From assembly GCA_019309685.1 (NCBI GenBank), contig JAFDFT010000093.1:1-7791 (forward strand): a DNA stretch of 7,791 nt, given 5' to 3'. The notes beneath the pieces were generated by a model. That model made no database searches. It saw only the letters and a program-made list of their open reading frames with translations, and was not told the DNA's origin. Below are positions 6,304 to 7,791 of this stretch, one piece after another; positions within the stretch are counted from its first letter, which is position 1, and each line of letters starts with the position of its first letter. Source of the DNA: Deltaproteobacteria bacterium. Lineage in GTDB: Bacteria > Desulfobacterota > Desulfobacteria > Desulfobacterales > JAABPS01. Made by a program: the position numbers and the translations under genes.

Positions 6304-6480
6304 TTATTTAAGTTCCTTATCGGGTTGTAATTTATCGATTCCTTTGCATTTCTTATTGCACAAGTCAAGTAGTTGGGACGGCTCAAGTGAAGATATCTTG
6401 CGGATTTCCGATATAGTATTATGTTTAATACCTGAATCTTGCATGAAATTTGATGAGAATCTTTTTTGATGAATCATCAT
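6304..6480 (-). CDS. Small 58-residue ORF abutting the MBL hydrolase gene
   Basis: Minus-strand ATG at 6480 to TAA at 6304, with no base between this stop and the ATG of the hydrolase gene. The peptide begins MMIHQKRFSSNFM and ends KLQPDKELK. The middle contains IKHNTISEIRKISSLEPSQL (18-37), which has an amphipathic, vaguely helix-turn-helix-like look, followed by a cysteine pair at C41 and C45 (CNKKC). I recognise no family. In favour of translation: exact stop-start junction, same strand, and location of the hydrolase Shine-Dalgarno inside it. Against: its own ribosome binding site is weak (GGGA 7 nt upstream) and it is short. A later start (M13) would give 46 residues. It may be a small regulator, a coupling leader, or a remnant. 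Confidence 0.5.
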   Translation of the reverse strand: MMIHQKRFSSNFMQDSGIKHNTISEIRKISSLEPSQLLDLCNKKCKGIDKLQPDKELK

Positions 6481-6512
6481 AATAGTCCCAGCAATATTTT
6501 AAAATTGAAGCA

Positions 6513-6531
6513 TTTTACTCATATAGTAAAA
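6513..6531. promoter_or_regulatory. 19-bp dyad, possible operator upstream of the small ORF
   Basis: TTTTACT and AGTAAAA form a perfect 7-bp inverted repeat around a 5-nt centre (CATAT). The size and symmetry are typical of a homodimeric repressor site. It sits about 33 nt upstream of the small ORF start on the minus strand. A role is inferred from position only. Confidence 0.35.
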
Positions 6532-6571
6532 GAATCATTCATTTTTTTCTCATCAATTTTCACCCGATGGG

Positions 6572-6700
6572 CGAACCGGAGACTCCCATATGCAGCGTTA
6601 CTAAGGGTTCGCAATAGTTCAATATAGCTTCACCCTTAGATACAGCTTGTTGAGCGCAAGCGAAATCCCGCTCGCGGGGCATATGAAAGTCTCCAATTCG
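6572..6700 (-). repeat. 129-nt multi-stem element, folds best as minus-strand RNA
   Basis: Outer arms 6572-6593 and 6679-6700 pair along 22 positions. As plus-strand sequence four positions mismatch (C opposite A), but as minus-strand RNA these become G-U pairs, leaving 18 Watson-Crick and 4 wobble pairs with no gap. Inside are three small stems: 6601-6608 with 6632-6639 (8 bp, CTAAGGGT), 6645-6649 with 6657-6661 (5 bp) and 6667-6671 with 6674-6678 (5 bp, GC-rich, very short loop). The result is a closed multibranch shape. It is more GC-rich than its surroundings. It may be a structured leader or small RNA upstream of the small ORF/hydrolase unit, or a palindromic repeat element. It matches no riboswitch I can name. 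Confidence 0.6.
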
Positions 6701-6720
6701 TGTAAAATTCAGGATATAAC

Positions 6721-6750
6721 TTGACCTTTAGTTGCGAATCGTTAAATAAT
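6721..6750 (+). promoter_or_regulatory. Candidate sigma-70 promoter for the second radical SAM gene
   Basis: TTGACC (6721-6726) and AATAAT (6745-6750) each match five of six consensus bases with an 18-nt spacer. Transcription would start near 6757, about 70 nt before the ATG at 6828. AT-rich surroundings offer other -10 options. Confidence 0.4.
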
Positions 6751-6827
6751 TATTATATTATAACATAGTTTTAACATGCTGATATTATTTGTCTTGGTTT
6801 TATCTACATTTAAGAAAAGGATTGAAT

Positions 6828-7791
6828 ATGGAAACACAAGCAGCTCGGAAATATGATTTTGAAACAGGCATCTATCGACCGCCCAGTGAAGGCGGAAGTT
6901 ATTCTCTTTTGATACGGACAACGCGGAATTGTCCGTGGAACCGGTGTACTTTCTGCAGTATGTATAAAGAAGAAAAATTTTCCCTGCGGTCAGCCGAAGA
7001 GGTGAAACAGGATATTGATGCGATCGCGGGTATATGGGAGGATATGAAATCCTTTTCATTGCAGCTCGGCTACGGTGGTGAAATAAACAGGGAAGTGGCA
7101 CTGGCGCTGCTTCAGCAGGAGCCGGTATTTAATACCAGTCCGGGGTTTGTGATGGTTTTTAACTGGATATTAGCGGGCGCTAAAACCGCATTTTTACAGG
7201 ATGCGAACAGCATCATAGTCCCAACCGATCAATTGGTTGATATTTTAACCCATCTAAGAACCATCTTTCCCACCCTTCAGAGGGTAACAACATACGCGAG
7301 ATCCAAGACCATCGCGAAGAAAAAGCTTGAAAGTTTGAAGCGTATTCATGAGGCGGGGCTGGACCGGCTGCATGTGGGGCTTGAGAGCGGTGATGATGAG
7401 TTGCTCAAAAAAATCAAAAAAGGGGCAACCAGTGAGGATAATATTAAAGGCGGTAAAAAAGCCATGGAGGCAGGATTTCAGTTGTCAGAGTATTGGATGC
7501 CGGGACTCGGCGGAAAAGAAATGTGGGAACAGCACGCTAGAAATACCGCTCAAGTGATGAGTGAGATCAATCCCCATTACCTGCGTTCCAGACCTTTTTT
7601 TCCATCGCCGGGCACACCGCTCTTAGATGAGCATGACCGGGGAGAATTACAACTGTTATCACCTGTTGAGCAGTTAGCAGAACTTAAGCTAATGATGGAA
7701 GAACTGAATTTGACATCCAGGGTCTGCTTTGATCACGCGGGTAATTACTGGACAAATAAAAGAGGAGGACTTCTTTTTAGCCAGGATTATG
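6828..7791 (+). CDS. Radical SAM protein, second paralogue, 3' end cut off by the window
   Basis: Predicted 4Fe-4S/S-adenosylmethionine enzyme with unknown substrate; 321 residues are visible with no stop before the window end. After FETGIYRPPSEGGSYSLL the cluster motif is at C35, C40 and C43 (NCPWNRCTFCSMYK), again CX4CX2C. Shared landmarks with the 1824-2693 protein are IYRPPSE (15-21), AFLQDANSIIVP (121-132), VTTYARSK (153-160), GLESGDD (184-190) with IKKGATS (196-202), PSPGTPLLD (259-267) and LNLTSRVCFDHAGNYW (293-308). Compared with that paralogue it carries an insert of roughly 40 residues after the cluster motif (about 72-118, including LQLGYGGEI and FVMVFNWILAG). The start is supported by AAAAGG 7 nt upstream and by N-terminal family similarity shortly after. 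A promoter candidate lies at 6721-6750. It is divergent from the small ORF/hydrolase unit. Confidence 0.9.
   Translation, partial: METQAARKYDFETGIYRPPSEGGSYSLLIRTTRNCPWNRCTFCSMYKEEKFSLRSAEEVKQDIDAIAGIWEDMKSFSLQLGYGGEINREVALALLQQEPVFNTSPGFVMVFNWILAGAKTAFLQDANSIIVPTDQLVDILTHLRTIFPTLQRVTTYARSKTIAKKKLESLKRIHEAGLDRLHVGLESGDDELLKKIKKGATSEDNIKGGKKAMEAGFQLSEYWMPGLGGKEMWEQHARNTAQVMSEINPHYLRSRPFFPSPGTPLLDEHDRGELQLLSPVEQLAELKLMMEELNLTSRVCFDHAGNYWTNKRGGLLFSQDY

Larger units (their letters stand above)
6481..6827. other. Intergenic region with dyad, structured element and promoters
   Basis: This 347-bp stretch lies between the divergent small ORF/hydrolase unit and the second radical SAM gene. It contains a short dyad at 6513-6531, the multi-stem element at 6572-6700, a probable plus-strand promoter at 6721-6750 and, overlapping it, AT-rich DNA with TATAAT on the minus strand (6757-6752 and 6762-6757). 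No further gene was found. Confidence 0.6.

Noticed and set aside
6572..6700. tRNA or known riboswitch
   Set aside because: The multistem shape lacks an acceptor stem with CCA position, anticodon arm geometry and T-loop in correct order, and I recognise no conserved riboswitch core.
6742..7101. 119-residue minus-strand frame over the second radical SAM gene
   Set aside because: It lies antisense to the cluster-motif region and has low-complexity ends and no family pattern.
7348..7557. 69-residue plus-strand frame in the second radical SAM gene
   Set aside because: It is a shifted frame inside the conserved GLESGDD region of the real gene.

Overview
The window looks like chromosomal DNA of an anaerobic Gram-negative bacterium, most plausibly a sulfate-reducer-type member of the Desulfobacterota. 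This is inferred from protein style: a CdaA-type cyclase in a proteobacterial-like setting, two uncharacterised radical SAM proteins, a sigma-54-like promoter, and moderate GC with very AT-rich intergenic DNA. No 16S or other taxonomic marker is present, so the placement is tentative. No tRNA, rRNA, transposase or CRISPR array was seen.

Layout, left to right. (1) 1-1610, minus strand: transketolase, with its C-terminus cut by the window edge. (2) 1611-1823: AT-rich spacer with a probable tkt promoter and an inverted repeat bracketed by near-identical direct repeats. (3) 1824-2693, minus: radical SAM protein with a CX4CX2C cluster motif. (4) 2694-3033: divergent intergenic region carrying the promoter side of the next gene. 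(5) 3034-4221, plus: membrane diadenylate cyclase (CdaA type) whose C-terminus continues into a transmembrane helix and a YbbR-like domain, so catalytic and regulator-like parts are in one chain. (6) 4331-4690, minus, convergent: small SpoIIAA/STAS-like protein with a clear sigma-70 promoter. (7) 4910-5443, plus: charged helical protein of unknown function behind a good -24/-12 (sigma-54) promoter match. (8) 5444-5634: near-perfect 22-bp inverted repeat between convergent genes. (9) 6480-5635, minus: a 58-codon small ORF whose stop codon directly abuts the start of a glyoxalase II-like metallo-beta-lactamase-fold hydrolase. (10) 6481-6827: a dyad, then a 129-nt multi-stem element that folds best as minus-strand RNA, then a probable promoter for the last gene. 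(11) 6828-7791, plus: a second radical SAM protein of the same CX4CX2C family, cut by the window edge.

The genes do not form one operon. They are short one- or two-gene units in alternating orientation. Metabolically the window offers central carbon metabolism (tkt), nucleotide second-messenger synthesis at the membrane (cdaA), thioester or other hydrolysis (MBL), and two radical SAM enzymes of unknown reaction. The points most worth a second look are the cyclase-YbbR fusion, the structured element at 6572-6700, the palindromic element at 5482-5562, the small ORF coupled to the hydrolase, and the pair of radical SAM paralogues.
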